Shown: positions 48,032-55,968, counted from the first letter of the stretch. The stretch is 64,000 nucleotides of DNA from Streptomyces albus subsp. albus (GCF_000719865.1 NZ_JOID01000025.1:72911-136910), one strand, 5' to 3'. Notes: generated by a model from the sequence alone, not told the origin. A program made the numbers and translations.

Positions 48032-48292
48032 ATGGACGCAGTACGGAAGCAGATCAAGCAGTTCATGGAGGAATCCCTTCTGGTGACGTTCGACGCGGAG
48101 ATCACCGAGGACACCGACCTGTTCAAGGCGGGCGTGGTCGAATCACGGGACTACCTCAACATTCTCCGCTTCCTCCAGGAGGACTTGAAGGTCGAGATGA
48201 CGGACGAAGACCTCTTCATGAACGTGCTCGTGTCCCTTTCGGGGATCACCGAATTCGTTCACCAGAAGCAGGGCGGCAACCAGCCGGTCTGA
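48032..48292 (+). CDS. discrete acyl carrier protein, probable starter carrier
   Basis: An 86-residue, acidic, helical protein with the ACP pattern TDLFKAGVVESRDYLNILRFL, in which Ser38 is the probable phosphopantetheine site. It differs clearly from the donor ACP of the HMG cassette. It stands directly between the ligase/methyltransferase genes and the KS-ACP-ACP gene, which fits a carrier that receives an adenylated starter acid and hands it to KS8. An alternative is a second donor ACP used by the second HMG synthase, comparable to the two ACPs of myxovirescin. Confidence 0.8.
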   Translation: MDAVRKQIKQFMEESLLVTFDAEITEDTDLFKAGVVESRDYLNILRFLQEDLKVEMTDEDLFMNVLVSLSGITEFVHQKQGGNQPV

Positions 48293-48305
48293 GGGAACGG
48301 GGACA

Positions 48306-51089
48306 GTGGATATGACACACATGGGTGACAGCGTCGAGGGAAGCGGAAACGCTCGGGCCGAGGGGATCGCCATCGTCGGCGTGAGCCTGCGCCTCCCCGG
48401 CGCCGAGTCGATGGACGAGTTCTGGCAGTTGCTGGACGAGGGCCGCTGCGTCATAGGTGACCCTCCGCCAGAGCGCCGAGAGTCCGCCGGGCGCGCGGCG
48501 CGCGGCGGCTTCCTCGCCGACGCGGACGCGTTCGACGCCGCGTTCTTCAACATCTCGCCGCGCGAGGCCATGTTCATGGATCCGCAGCAGCGGTTCGCCA
48601 TGGAACTGGCCTGGCAGGCCATCGAGGACGCCGGGTACCGGGCCGCCGCGCTCCAGGGGTCGCGGACCGGTGTCTTCATGGGGGTTGCCAACTCCGACTA
48701 CACCGAGCTGGCCGAGACGCGGCACGGGGAAGTCGACGCGTACCTGCCGACCGGCACCTCGGCTGCGATCATCGCCAACCGGGTCTCGTACTGGTTCGAT
48801 CTGCACGGGCCCAGCATGACCATCGACACGGCGTGCGCCAGTTCGTTGGTGGCTGTGCAGCAGGCAGTGCGCGCGCTGGAGCACGGTGACTGCGAGTACG
48901 CACTGGCCGGTGGCGTGAACCTGTGCTGGTCCAGCCGTAGGTTCGAGGCGCTCAGCCGCAACGGCATGCTCTCCGACGACGGCCTGTGCCGGGCCTTCGA
49001 CAGCCGGGCGGACGGATACGTACGGGCCGAGGGCGGGGCGGTCGTACTGCTCAAGCCGCTGGCCACCGCGGTCGCCGACGGCGACGCGATCCACGCGGTC
49101 GTCCGAGGCATCGGATCAAACCACGGCGGACGGACGAACTCGCTAACGATCACCAACCCCCAGGCCCACGCCGACCTGGTCAGCGACGTCTACACACGGG
49201 CCGGGGTCGGCCCGGACACGGTCGGCTACATCGAGGCCCATGGCCCCGGCACGCCGCTCGGCGACCCCATCGAGGTGCACGGTCTCAAGAGCGCCTTCGG
49301 GCGGTTGGCCGAGCGTGCGGGTGTGGAACTGCGGCCCGGTGCCTGCGGGCTCGGCTCGGTGAAAACGAACATCGGCCACCTGGAGTCAGCGGCCGGCCTA
49401 GCCGGAATGCTGAAGGTCGTGGCAGCGATCAGACACCGGACCCTGCCGGCCACGCTGCACTTCGACAAGCCCAACCCGCTCATCAAGCTGGACGGCAGCC
49501 CCTTCCGCGTCGTGGACCGGGCACAGCCGTGGGAACCCGTCAAGGGGGCCGACGGCGAGGCGCTCCCGCGCCGCGCTGGCGTCAGTTCGTTCGGCTTCGG
49601 TGGCAGCAACGCTCACGTTCTGCTGGAGGAGTACCTGCCCGCGCAGTCCGCTCGTGACGATGACGCAGGGGCCGCCCCGCAGGCTCGGCAACTGATACCC
49701 ATGTCTGCCACGACCGGTGAACAACTGCGTTCCATGGCACGGAACCTGCTGCGTGCCATCGAGGTCGCGGCCACCGACCCCGGCTCCCTCGACGCTCCGG
49801 GCCTGCGGGACATCGCGTACACCCTGCAGACCGGGCGTACGGAGTGGCCCCACCGGGTGGCCTTCGTCGTCACTGATTTCGACGAACTCGCCGCGGAACT
49901 GCGGTCGTTCACCCGTGACGAAGGCAGCGCCCGGTGCTGGCAGGGCACGGTGGAGAACCAGCCGCGGTTGACGGTGCTGGAGAACGACGAGGACGCCGCC
50001 GCGATGCTGCGGAGCTGGGGCGCCAAGGACAAGCTGGACAAGGTCGCCGAGCTATGGACGCTCGGCGGCCCCATCGAGTGGGACGCGCTGCGCGTCGGCG
50101 GCCCCGCGCGCAGGACCCACCTGCCGACCTACCCCTTCCAGCGACGCCGCTACTGGTTGCCGACGGCACCGGACGAGGCGGCCACCGCCGACCGCGCCGA
50201 TGTGCCGGTGCACAGGGCGGACACCGAGGCGGAGCCGGCGCCGGCCGCACCGGCGGGCATCCAGCTCGCCGCACCCGCGGCGTACGCCTCGCCGAGGATC
50301 CAGCCACAGCCCGGTGTGCCCAAGCCGAGCGGGATCGGTCTGCGTGAACTGCCCGAACCGTCCGCGAGCACGGCATCGCCCGTCTCACCGGGGCACCCTG
50401 CGCAACGCGCCCCGCAGGAGGCGGACCGTGCGCTGCTGGAGCGGCGGTTGGCGAGCAGTCTCGCCGAGGTGCTGTATCTGGAGCCGCACGAGGTGAGCAT
50501 CGACGGCAAGTTCATCGACATCGGACTCGATTCCATCGTCGCAGTGGAGTGGATCCGCGTCGTCAACACCTGCTTCGGCGCCTCCTTGGAGACGGCCGAC
50601 GTGTACGAGTTCCCGACGATCCGCGAGCTCGCCGCCGAACTGGCCAGGGCCACGCGGCCGGCCGCCCCCGCCGGTGGCGCCGCGACGGCGACCGAGCCCG
50701 GCGCGGCGCGGGTGACCGAGGACATCCCGCGGAGCGTGTCGGTGGACCCGTCCTCGTTGGTGGGCGAGTTGATACAGACCCTTGCCGAGGTGCTCTACGT
50801 CCCCACCGAGGAGCTGGGCGCCGAGGACAAGTTCATCGACGTCGGACTGGACTCCATCATCGCCGTCGAGTGGATGGGCGTGGTCAACGCCCGGTACGGC
50901 ACTGATCTGCCGGTGGCCGACATCTACGAGTACCCCACCCTCCGCGAGTTCGCCGTCCATCTGGCAGGGCGGATGACGTCATCCGCGGACGACTCGGGGA
51001 TCGAGGAGGTGCTCCGCCAGGTGGTGGCCGGGAGCCTGGAAGTCGAGGAGGCCGAGCGGATGCTGGAGTCACAGACACATGTCGCGTGA
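48306..51089 (+). CDS. PKS5: KS-ACP-ACP with tandem beta-branching ACPs (927 aa)
   Basis: A single trans-AT module. GTG 48306 or ATG 48312 may start it; the same GGGG box serves both. Layout: KS8 20-445 (DTACASS, HGPGTPLGD, KTNIGHL); linker rich in Ala/Pro; ACP9 708-780; ACP10 818-890; C-terminal helical hairpin (EEVLRQVVAGSLEVEEAERML). ACP9 (Ser743, Trp749) and ACP10 (Ser850, Trp856) both show DSIxAVEW with Trp at Ser+6, the beta-branching signature. Duplicated ACPs are common at such sites and raise throughput. The hairpin matches the N-terminal hairpin of PKS1, so this protein probably acts first although it is encoded last. The downstream gene overlaps its end. Confidence 0.92.
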   Translation: MDMTHMGDSVEGSGNARAEGIAIVGVSLRLPGAESMDEFWQLLDEGRCVIGDPPPERRESAGRAARGGFLADADAFDAAFFNISPREAMFMDPQQRFAMELAWQAIEDAGYRAAALQGSRTGVFMGVANSDYTELAETRHGEVDAYLPTGTSAAIIANRVSYWFDLHGPSMTIDTACASSLVAVQQAVRALEHGDCEYALAGGVNLCWSSRRFEALSRNGMLSDDGLCRAFDSRADGYVRAEGGAVVLLKPLATAVADGDAIHAVVRGIGSNHGGRTNSLTITNPQAHADLVSDVYTRAGVGPDTVGYIEAHGPGTPLGDPIEVHGLKSAFGRLAERAGVELRPGACGLGSVKTNIGHLESAAGLAGMLKVVAAIRHRTLPATLHFDKPNPLIKLDGSPFRVVDRAQPWEPVKGADGEALPRRAGVSSFGFGGSNAHVLLEEYLPAQSARDDDAGAAPQARQLIPMSATTGEQLRSMARNLLRAIEVAATDPGSLDAPGLRDIAYTLQTGRTEWPHRVAFVVTDFDELAAELRSFTRDEGSARCWQGTVENQPRLTVLENDEDAAAMLRSWGAKDKLDKVAELWTLGGPIEWDALRVGGPARRTHLPTYPFQRRRYWLPTAPDEAATADRADVPVHRADTEAEPAPAAPAGIQLAAPAAYASPRIQPQPGVPKPSGIGLRELPEPSASTASPVSPGHPAQRAPQEADRALLERRLASSLAEVLYLEPHEVSIDGKFIDIGLDSIVAVEWIRVVNTCFGASLETADVYEFPTIRELAAELARATRPAAPAGGAATATEPGAARVTEDIPRSVSVDPSSLVGELIQTLAEVLYVPTEELGAEDKFIDVGLDSIIAVEWMGVVNARYGTDLPVADIYEYPTLREFAVHLAGRMTSSADDSGIEEVLRQVVAGSLEVEEAERMLESQTHVA

Positions 51090-52095
51090 GGTGGCCGCCC
51101 CGCTGATCCTGCCTGATGTCGCCGATACGCGGCGTCAGGCGGGGCTGCCCGCAGTCTTCATGTTCTCGGGGCAGGGCTCGCAGTACCACCACATGGGGCG
51201 CGAACTGTTCGAGACGGACGCCGTCTTCCGGGCGGCCCTGTTTCGCCATGACGCCGTGCTCGCCGAGGAGTTGGGCGAGTCCGTGCTGGACCGGGTTTTC
51301 GACCCGGCCAGGAGGAAGACGGATCCGTTCACCGACACCCGGCTCACCCACCCCGCGATCGTCATGTTCCAACTGGCGCTCGCGGAAGCCGTGCAGGCGG
51401 CCGGCGTCGAGGCACGGTACGTGCTCGGTTCGAGCCTCGGCGAGTACACGGCCGCGGCGGTGGCCGGGACCGTTGAACCGGCGGAGTGCCTGCGCCTGCT
51501 GGCGCGCCAGGGCGCGCTGCTGCACACCCGAGTGCCCGGCGGGATGCTCGCCGTCCTCGCCGATACGACGGTCTTCGACGATGCGCCGGCGCTGTACGGC
51601 ACCGACGTAGCGGCGCGGAACTACCCGGGCCATCTAGTCGTCGCCGGCGCGACGGACGTGCTCGAACGCGCGGCCGCGCAGCTGCGCGCGGCGGGCGTGG
51701 TGCATCAGCGTGTGCCGGTGGAGCACGGGTTCCACTCGTACCTGATGGATGATGTGCGTGATCCGTTCCGTGGCTCCTTCGAAGGGGTGGTACTGAGGGC
51801 GCCTGGCATTCCCTGGGTGTCGTGCGTGGACGGCCGTCTGGTCGAGAGTCCGACGGCCGGCCACTTCTGGCGTGTGGCTCGCGGCCCGATCGAGTTCGAG
51901 GAGACGATGCGGATCATGCAGGACCGCGGAGACTTCCTGTATCTCGATCTCGGCCTGTCCGGAACACTCCAGGGCTTCGCGCGCAACAACCTCGCTGAAG
52001 GCACCCGTTCACGGGCCGTCAGCCTCCTCAGCCCCTTCGACGGCGGCCGGAACGCGGTGGCGAAGGCCCTCGCGGCCGTCGCCGACAGGTCATGA
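51079..52095 (+). CDS. AT-like acylhydrolase (trans-acting proofreading enzyme)
   Basis: A 338-residue FabD-fold protein starting at ATG 51079 inside the PKS5 gene. It shows FMFSGQGSQ near residue 28, the nucleophile Ser119 in GSSLGEY (first His of the usual GHSxGE replaced by Ser) and His219 in HGFHS. Tandem trans-AT pathways often pair a loading AT with an acylhydrolase (PedC-type) that removes stalled acyl groups. The altered motif and the existence of a normal malonyl AT at 13090 favour that role. A loading AT for an unusual extender or starter is the alternative and cannot be excluded. Confidence 0.78.
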   Translation: MSREVAAPLILPDVADTRRQAGLPAVFMFSGQGSQYHHMGRELFETDAVFRAALFRHDAVLAEELGESVLDRVFDPARRKTDPFTDTRLTHPAIVMFQLALAEAVQAAGVEARYVLGSSLGEYTAAAVAGTVEPAECLRLLARQGALLHTRVPGGMLAVLADTTVFDDAPALYGTDVAARNYPGHLVVAGATDVLERAAAQLRAAGVVHQRVPVEHGFHSYLMDDVRDPFRGSFEGVVLRAPGIPWVSCVDGRLVESPTAGHFWRVARGPIEFEETMRIMQDRGDFLYLDLGLSGTLQGFARNNLAEGTRSRAVSLLSPFDGGRNAVAKALAAVADRS

Positions 52096-52108
52096 TGCGG
52101 GAGAGAGG

Positions 52109-52786
52109 GTGATCGAGGAACTGTTGCCGCCGTGGGTCCGGTCCGCAGAGGCGTTCGATGACGCGGTGGAGGCACCGCTCTGTCCGGGGGAGAGCGAGGC
52201 CGTCTCAGGCACGACACAGAGGCGTCGTCTTGAGTTCGCCACGGTGCGACGCTGCGCACGAACGGCCCTGGCGGAATTGGACGTACGGCCGGGGGCGCTG
52301 CTGCCGGACGAGCACGGCGCCCCGCTCTGGCCCCCGGCGATCGTAGGGAGCATGACGCACTGCCCCGGCTACCGGGCGGCGGCTGTCGCGCGTACGGACC
52401 GTGTGCGTGCAGTGGGCATCGACGCCGAGCCCAACGAGCCCTTGCTCGGCGGGATCCATCAGATCGCCGATGCCGCGGAGCGGCGACACCTCGACGATCT
52501 TTCGGCCAGTGGGTACCCGGTCCAGTGGGACCGGTTGCTGTTCTGCTGCAAGGAGGCGGTCTACAAGTCCTGGTTCCCGCTCGCCCGGCGCTGGCTGGGC
52601 TTCCACGATGCTGTGATCACGATCGAACCTGACCGGAACACGTTCCACGCGCAACTCCGACCGCCGCGTCGGGGCGGTCTGACACGGGCGGGCCAGGAGC
52701 CGACGGGGTTCACCGGACGGTGGCTGGCGCGTGATGGTCTGCTGCTGGCGACGATAGCGGACCCGCGCCCACCCGGCAGTCCATGA
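52109..52786 (+). CDS. second phosphopantetheinyl transferase
   Basis: A 225-residue PptT/EntD-type transferase from GTG 52109, with GGGAGAG upstream. Motifs are GSMTHCPGYRAAA (about 78-90), VGIDAEPNEPLL (about 103) and CCKEAVYKSWFPL (about 147), carrying the Mg- and CoA-binding acidic residues and Lys. It resembles the transferase half of the minus-strand fusion at the other end of the cluster but lacks the phosphoesterase. Two PPTases may divide modular and discrete carrier proteins between them, or one may be resistant to the fused hydrolase. It is the last cargo gene of the plus-strand operon. Confidence 0.9.
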   Translation: MIEELLPPWVRSAEAFDDAVEAPLCPGESEAVSGTTQRRRLEFATVRRCARTALAELDVRPGALLPDEHGAPLWPPAIVGSMTHCPGYRAAAVARTDRVRAVGIDAEPNEPLLGGIHQIADAAERRHLDDLSASGYPVQWDRLLFCCKEAVYKSWFPLARRWLGFHDAVITIEPDRNTFHAQLRPPRRGGLTRAGQEPTGFTGRWLARDGLLLATIADPRPPGSP

Positions 52787-52802
52787 CAGCAGCGCTCTGG
52801 AC

Positions 52803-52922
52803 CGCGCATCCGCGGGGTAGACCGTGAGCAGGGCGTACAACTCCTGCTCGATGCCGGGAACGGTCCTCGACCGCAGGATCCGACCGTCCAGGATGGTCGA
52901 CTTCAGCGAGAGGCAGCAGGTC
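52803..52922 (-). pseudogene. C-terminal fragment of an IS4-type transposase
   Basis: The minus strand reads about 40 codons, ETCCLSLKSTILDGRIL followed by RSRTVPGIEQELYALLTVY. This pattern is familiar from the end of IS4-like transposases of actinomycetes. No start or catalytic core is present. The fragment abuts the stop of the 215-aa gene. Confidence 0.65.
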
Positions 52923-53570
52923 TCAGTTGGCCATCCGCCGTGCGACGGTCACCACACTTCCGGTCAAAATCGGCCGCGACCGATAGGGGGTGCCATTATC
53001 TGGCACCCCCGGGTCGGGCAGGGCGGCTCGGCAGGCTTGCGGGAAGTCGGGCGGGATCTGCCCGAGGAGCTTGGACGTGCTGTGTGCCGCGAGGAACAGG
53101 TCGGCCAGCCGTGCCGCAGGAGGAAGTTTCTTGACCGGCTTGGCGGACAAGGCTCGCGTGGTCCATCCAGACACCCGTGAGCGTACGTTCTTCCCGAAGG
53201 GAAGCGGTTGATCATCTGTGCGGGTCAGGTCGGGGACCGTGATCGGGACCGGAGTTGCGGGATCTTCGTCGAAGAGAGCGTCGCCGATCTGCCAGCCCAG
53301 GCTGCGAAGGGCGTCGACGGCTTCGCGTGCATCGCTGAGCCGCAGAGCGGACAGGTCTGCCCCGGTGAGGTTGCCGACACCACCACGTGCGGCCCGGATG
53401 GCCACCACCACGGCGACGAGCTGAGCGTCAGGACCAGGCAGCGCGAGGGCGGACGCGTAACTCAGCAGCGTTCGCGCGGCTTCCCCTTGTGTGGAACTCA
53501 GCAGGAACGGCTGCAGCGTATTGGCCGGGACGGCGCTGATATTGCTGGCGGCGGATGCATTCTTCGGCAC
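52923..53570 (-). CDS. unrecognised 215-aa protein at the right end of the element
   Basis: An open frame from GTG 53570 to the stop at 52923 with normal high-GC codon use. I do not recognise the family. Residues 20-110 are Ala/Leu-rich and helical (LLSYASALALPGPDAQLVAVV), then LSDAREAVDALRSLGWQIGDALF resembles a winged-helix turn. The second half is basic with Pro, ending VARRMAN. No ribosome binding site is clear, so the true start may lie further in. It is the outermost gene of the element, reading inward from the right end, a position where transposons often keep a transposition helper or a toxin-like passenger. Confidence 0.5.
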   Translation of the reverse strand: MPKNASAASNISAVPANTLQPFLLSSTQGEAARTLLSYASALALPGPDAQLVAVVVAIRAARGGVGNLTGADLSALRLSDAREAVDALRSLGWQIGDALFDEDPATPVPITVPDLTRTDDQPLPFGKNVRSRVSGWTTRALSAKPVKKLPPAARLADLFLAAHSTSKLLGQIPPDFPQACRAALPDPGVPDNGTPYRSRPILTGSVVTVARRMAN

Positions 53571-53768
53571 GACGGCGCCAACGCGTATGGAGGAGGCTGG
53601 TCACTATCCCTGCTCCATCTGGAGCAGACCAGAAAGAGAGTGCCCTGTTCCTGCCTGTGTGAGTGGTCCGAACCCTCGATGCAGGCTGGACGGCACCACC
53701 CGGACGGGCAGCCTCCGCCAGAGTCCGCGCAGACTGCAAGACTTCAACACGCTGAACTTGACAGAGAA
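53571..53768. other. right-end non-coding segment of the element
   Basis: No gene is visible. A perfect palindrome, CTGCTCCA-TC-TGGAGCAG, lies at 53610-53627 and could be a protein-binding site or the stem of a small hairpin near the recombination end. Confidence 0.5.
53742..53768 (-). repeat. right terminal inverted repeat
   Basis: Read inward on the minus strand the sequence is TTCTCTGT, nine variable bases, then CGTGTTGAAG. It matches the left end (2134-2159) in 7 of the outer 8 and all of the inner 10 bases. Confidence 0.85.
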
Positions 53769-53774
53769 GACGTG
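53769..53774. other. right junction core GACGTG (attR)
   Basis: GACGTG directly precedes GGCCAGGGGGAAGCC, in the frame Asp-Val-Gly-Gln-Gly-Glu-Ala of ComEC. It is the same hexamer as at 2128-2133. Confidence 0.85.
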
Positions 53775-54581
53775 GGCCAGGGGGAAGCCCTGGTCCTCAC
53801 GGCGGGCGGGGACCGGGCCCTGGTCGTCGACGCGGGGCCGGAGCCGGAGGCGGTGGACCGCTGTCTGCGGAGTCTCGGCGTCCGGCGCATCCCGCTGCTG
53901 GTCCTGACCCACTTTCACGCGGACCATGTGGCCGGCCTGCCCGGTCTGCTGCGGGGCCGCTCGGTCGGCGCCATCGAGACGACGACACTCGACGAACCGC
54001 CGGACCAGGCGGCCTTCGTGCGGCGGACCGCGGCGGCCGCGGGGGTCCGGGTGCTGCGGACCGCGCCGGGGCCGCGGCGGCTGGGCGCGATCGCCTGGGA
54101 GGTGCTGTGGCCGTTGCCGGGTCCGGTCGCCGGGGGTGGTGCCAACGACGCGAGTGTCACGATGCTGGTGCGCACCGGAGGGCTCACCGTGCTGCTGCTC
54201 GGTGATCTGGAACCGCCGGCCCAGCAGCGTCTGGCGATGTCCGCCGAACTGCCGCCCGTCGACATCCTGAAGGTCGCCCACCACGGCTCCGCCTACCAGG
54301 ACCCGGGCCTGCTGGCCCGCCTGCGGCCCCGGATCGCTCTCATCTCCTGTGGCGCGGACAACGATTACGGGCACCCGGCCCCGCGGACGCTGGCCGCTCT
54401 CCGCGCGGGGGGCGCGGTCGTGCTGCGGACCGATACGGACGGGACGATCGCGGTGACGGGCCCGCCCTCCCGGCCCGGCGCCGCCGTCACGGCCGGCAGA
54501 GCGAGTCCGGCAGGGAGCGGTGGTCGACGCAGGGCACATGGCCGTGGGAACGCATCAGGTTCTTGGCGGTGTCGCTGTTGA
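53775..54581 (+). pseudogene. comEC: ComEC 3' fragment (metallo-beta-lactamase domain)
   Basis: These 268 codons continue the interrupted ComEC frame: GQGEALVLTAGGDRALVVDAG, then the metal-binding motif THFHADHVAG (about 53908-53937) and HHGSAYQD. The domain is thought to degrade the non-transported DNA strand. The open frame runs back into the element to 53208, but no start with a ribosome binding site is evident, so a separate product is doubtful. The end overlaps the convergent PstS-like gene by 95 bp. Joined to codons 1-623 at 265-2133 it gives an ordinary 891-residue ComEC. Confidence 0.95.
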
Positions 54582-55968
54582 GATAGGCCAGGAATTCGGC
54601 GGTGAGACCGTCGTCTTGGGGGCTGCCGTAGGTATAGGCGTACTCGACGGTCCAGTACGGGTAGCGGTCCCGCTTCACCGGTTCGATGTCCGGCTCGTAG
54701 CCGTCGAGCTGGACCCGTTCCACGCCGGGGTGCCGGGTGGCGGCCGACATCTCCGTGTAGCCGATCGCGCCCTCGACCGTGCCGACCTCGGCGAGCAACT
54801 GAGCCGTCCCGCCGCGTTCGCAGCGGATGACCCGGGCCTTCCGGTCGCGGTCCCTGCTGGTGCAGTCGTCGGAGGAGACCGCCGGTTCGGAGCCGCCCAG
54901 CACGCTGTCCTCGAAGGCCTGCCGGGTGCCGGAGTCCGCGCTGCGGCTGACCAGGCTGACCGGCACGTCGTTGCCGCCCAGCTGCCGCCAGTTGGTGATC
55001 CGGCCGGAGTAGAGGTCGCGGAGTTCGGCGCGGGTGAGGTTGTGCACCCCCGCCTCCTTGTTGACGACCACGCTGAAGATCACCACGCCGAGCGGACGGC
55101 CCCGCAGTTCCCGGTACCGGGAGGGCGCGGGTCCGTCGGACACGGTGATCCGGGGTACGTCGCCGCCGTCCGGCGCTGCCTGGCCCGCGCTCCGCAGCTC
55201 CCGTATCCCGGACAGGCTGCCGCCGGCCCGCACCTCGATCGCGGCGCCGGGGCACTCGGCCTCGTAGGCCTCGGCGATCTCCTCCATCAGCGGCTGGAAG
55301 GCCGTGGAGCCGTCCACGGTCAGCTCGCCGGAAGCGCACCGGCTCTTCGCCGGCGCGGTGCCGCCGTTGAGCCACAGGCCGCCGAGCACACCGAGGAGCG
55401 TGACGAGGAAGGCGCCGAGGCCCAGATAGATCTTGCGCGGGCCGCGCCGCTGCTGGTTGCGGCGGATACGGCCACCGCTCAGGAAGCCGTCCACGGTCAC
55501 CTCGCCGCGCGGCTCGCCGGTGAGCAGGACGAGCAGCTTGAAGTGGTCCTTCCGGTTCAGCGGCACCCTGGGCAGGACGAGCCGGCCGCCGTCGTGGCGC
55601 AGCCCTCCGTTGCGCGTCAGCATGGCCGCGAGATTGGGCGGATTGGCGTCGGGTACGTCGGCCCCGACGATGGTCCGGTCGCTGAACTCGACCGACAGCG
55701 GCTCCTGGTAGTCCTGCCGGACGATGTCCTTGCTGCCGTCGTTCTCCACCCGCAGCAGCGCCAGGGTGGCGTTGCTGACCTCCTGCCCCTCCCGTATCAG
55801 CCGCAGCTGGACCAGGGTGTGGGCATCCTGCGGGTTCATGCCGATCGCGGTGTCCATCTGCACCCGGTAGCCGATCCTCTTGCGGCCGGGCATGAAGCGG
55901 TCGAAGGACCAGACCGCGAAGGTGGCGGCGATGCCGACGGCGGCGAGAACGATCTCGATCTCGGGCAT
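54487..55968 (-). CDS. membrane-anchored PstS-like substrate-binding protein
   Basis: A 493-residue protein. ATG 55968 is chosen because it puts the hydrophobic segment EIVLAAVGIAATFAVWSF at the extreme N-terminus. A cytoplasmic-looking domain follows (about 30-190), then a second membrane helix (KIYLGLGAFLVTLLGVLGGLWL, about 200). After it lies an extracytoplasmic PBP-like domain with the phosphate-binding-protein motifs LTVDGSTAFQPLMEEI, GGSLSGIREL, DLYSGRITNWRQLGG and SGTRQAFED. It resembles PstS fused to a membrane base rather than a lipoprotein. No transporter genes adjoin it, so ligand sensing is as likely as uptake. Confidence 0.8.
   Translation of the reverse strand: MPEIEIVLAAVGIAATFAVWSFDRFMPGRKRIGYRVQMDTAIGMNPQDAHTLVQLRLIREGQEVSNATLALLRVENDGSKDIVRQDYQEPLSVEFSDRTIVGADVPDANPPNLAAMLTRNGGLRHDGGRLVLPRVPLNRKDHFKLLVLLTGEPRGEVTVDGFLSGGRIRRNQQRRGPRKIYLGLGAFLVTLLGVLGGLWLNGGTAPAKSRCASGELTVDGSTAFQPLMEEIAEAYEAECPGAAIEVRAGGSLSGIRELRSAGQAAPDGGDVPRITVSDGPAPSRYRELRGRPLGVVIFSVVVNKEAGVHNLTRAELRDLYSGRITNWRQLGGNDVPVSLVSRSADSGTRQAFEDSVLGGSEPAVSSDDCTSRDRDRKARVIRCERGGTAQLLAEVGTVEGAIGYTEMSAATRHPGVERVQLDGYEPDIEPVKRDRYPYWTVEYAYTYGSPQDDGLTAEFLAYLNSDTAKNLMRSHGHVPCVDHRSLPDSLCRP

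Larger units (their letters stand above)
9649..52786. other. trans-AT polyketide biosynthetic gene cluster with dual HMG-synthase beta-branching
   Basis: This is the cargo of the mobile element. It contains 8 modular KS domains on five proteins and 10 modular ACPs (one lacking its Ser). It also has a malonyl trans-AT, an acylhydrolase-like AT, two discrete ACPs and a complete HCS cassette with a second HMG synthase and a second, in-cis ECH2. Further genes encode an AMP ligase, two methyltransferases, an AICAR formyltransferase and two PPTases, one fused to a phosphoesterase. The predicted order is starter ligase/ACP, KS8-ACP-ACP, then PKS1 to PKS4 with release by the C-terminal thioesterase. 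No regulator or exporter gene is present. Confidence 0.9.
2134..53774. mobile_element. Tn554-like element carrying a trans-AT polyketide cluster, inserted in comEC
   Basis: Everything between the two comEC halves is one insertion of about 51.6 kb. Four observations support this. The comEC frame breaks at 2133 and resumes at 53775. GACGTG flanks both sides. The ends are imperfect inverted repeats (2134-2159 against 53742-53768). The left end carries three adjacent tyrosine-recombinase-like genes plus a DUF6262/TnpC-like gene. Tn554 relatives use TnpA, TnpB and TnpC, recognise a short core and insert site-specifically, classically in radC. The cargo is a complete polyketide pathway with two phosphopantetheinyl transferases. 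Old insertion-sequence remnants inside both flanks of the cargo suggest stepwise assembly. That the element is still mobile is inference. Confidence 0.88.

Noticed and set aside
265..54581. Assembly error as the cause of the split comEC
   Set aside because: Identical hexamers, paired terminal repeats and a recombinase operon at the break are what integration predicts. Mis-joining would not create them.
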